From: JAXGRD01 sp050946655
GTDB lineage: Bacteria > Bacillota > Clostridia > Peptostreptococcales > Anaerovoracaceae
Reading direction: 5' to 3'
DNA length: 31,138 nucleotides
Assembly (NCBI GenBank): GCA_050946655.1
Contig: JBMNVE010000022.1
Location: 1 to 31,138 of the forward strand
Shown here in pieces: positions 31,013 through 31,138 of this stretch (positions are counted from its first letter, which is position 1; every line of letters starts with the position of its first letter). Under the pieces are notes generated by a model, which was given only the letters and a program-made list of their open reading frames with translations, ran no database searches and had not been told where the DNA came from. Both the position numbers and the translations under genes were made by a program.

Positions 31013-31138
31013 TTATATTCTTTCATATATCTTTTCGATTTCCTTCGTATATCCGCCGTCTTCCCCATAGACGCGAAGCTCCGGAAGGTAGGTCAGCTGC
31101 TGTCCGCCGTTTTTCACAAAATGCACCAGGATCAAATT
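31013..31138 (-). CDS. 3' end of a TrmN6-like tRNA1(Val) adenine-N6-methyltransferase gene (partial)
   Basis: Only the last 41 codons are inside the window; the frame is open to the right edge. The tail (NLILVHFVKNGGQQLTYLPE, then LRVYGEDGGYTKEIEKIYE) closely resembles the C-terminus of the Firmicutes YabB/TrmN6 methyltransferases, which end in a similar LxVY-x-EDG-x-YT-x-EI pattern. Location next to abrB agrees, as yabB and abrB lie close together in Bacillus. No catalytic motif is visible, so the call rests on the tail and context. Confidence 0.6.
   Translation of the reverse strand, partial: NLILVHFVKNGGQQLTYLPELRVYGEDGGYTKEIEKIYERI

Overview
The window reads as chromosomal DNA of an anaerobic, amino-acid-fermenting or acetogen-like member of the Clostridia (Firmicutes). 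Supporting signs are strong AGGAGG ribosome sites, sigma-A promoters with extended -10 elements, ThiT under a TPP riboswitch, a class III fructose-1,6-bisphosphatase, a class I two-subunit fumarase, a PerR-rubrerythrin pair, AbrB, and an Stn-like electron-bifurcating transhydrogenase. Base composition is moderate. I cannot name the genus. Nearly all genes are on the minus strand; thiT, the crotonase gene and the cut nuclease-like gene at the left edge are on the plus strand.

Left edge to 8 kb: a cut PD-(D/E)XK-like gene converges on a GNAT acetyltransferase. Then comes a five-gene minus-strand run: saccharopine-dehydrogenase-like protein 1, EamA transporter, aldehyde dehydrogenase, saccharopine-dehydrogenase-like protein 2, GNAT. 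It starts from a well-formed sigma-54 promoter (6269-6284). Two GTTGCA-N4-TGCAAC type sites lie 105-125 bp further upstream, and a PAS/AAA+/HTH sigma-54 activator is encoded next to it. A third such site lies in front of the activator gene. This looks like an inducible catabolic operon, possibly for a lysine- or opine-like substrate, and is the best candidate for an undescribed pathway.

8-12 kb: TPP riboswitch and thiT, a crotonase gene, a two-way terminator, a pyridoxamine-oxidase-like flavoprotein, glutamine synthetase, and a small Spx/ArsC-like thioredoxin-fold protein overlapping it.

12-18 kb: stnA-stnB-stnC-like operon. NuoE-like and NuoF-like subunits are followed by a 1170-residue fusion of a NuoG-type ferredoxin domain, a GltD/NfnB-like NADPH module, two [4Fe-4S] clusters and a degenerate molybdopterin domain. 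It probably couples NADH, NADPH and ferredoxin pools.

18-23 kb: small membrane protein, comEC, holA and a second EamA transporter, tightly packed.

22.86-24.48 kb: a gene-poor stretch with unexplained structure: five tandem units with an exact 74-bp period, mutually exclusive hairpins, a diverged ~48-bp repeat, a short ORF remnant with a terminator-like hairpin, a tRNA-like fragment, and a genuine tRNA-Arg(ACG).

24.5-31.1 kb: fumarase alpha, fumarase beta and FBPase III overlap by ATGA junctions; then perR-rubrerythrin with a clear operator, murA, a DUF948-like protein with abrB, and the 3' end of a TrmN6-like methyltransferase gene at the right edge.
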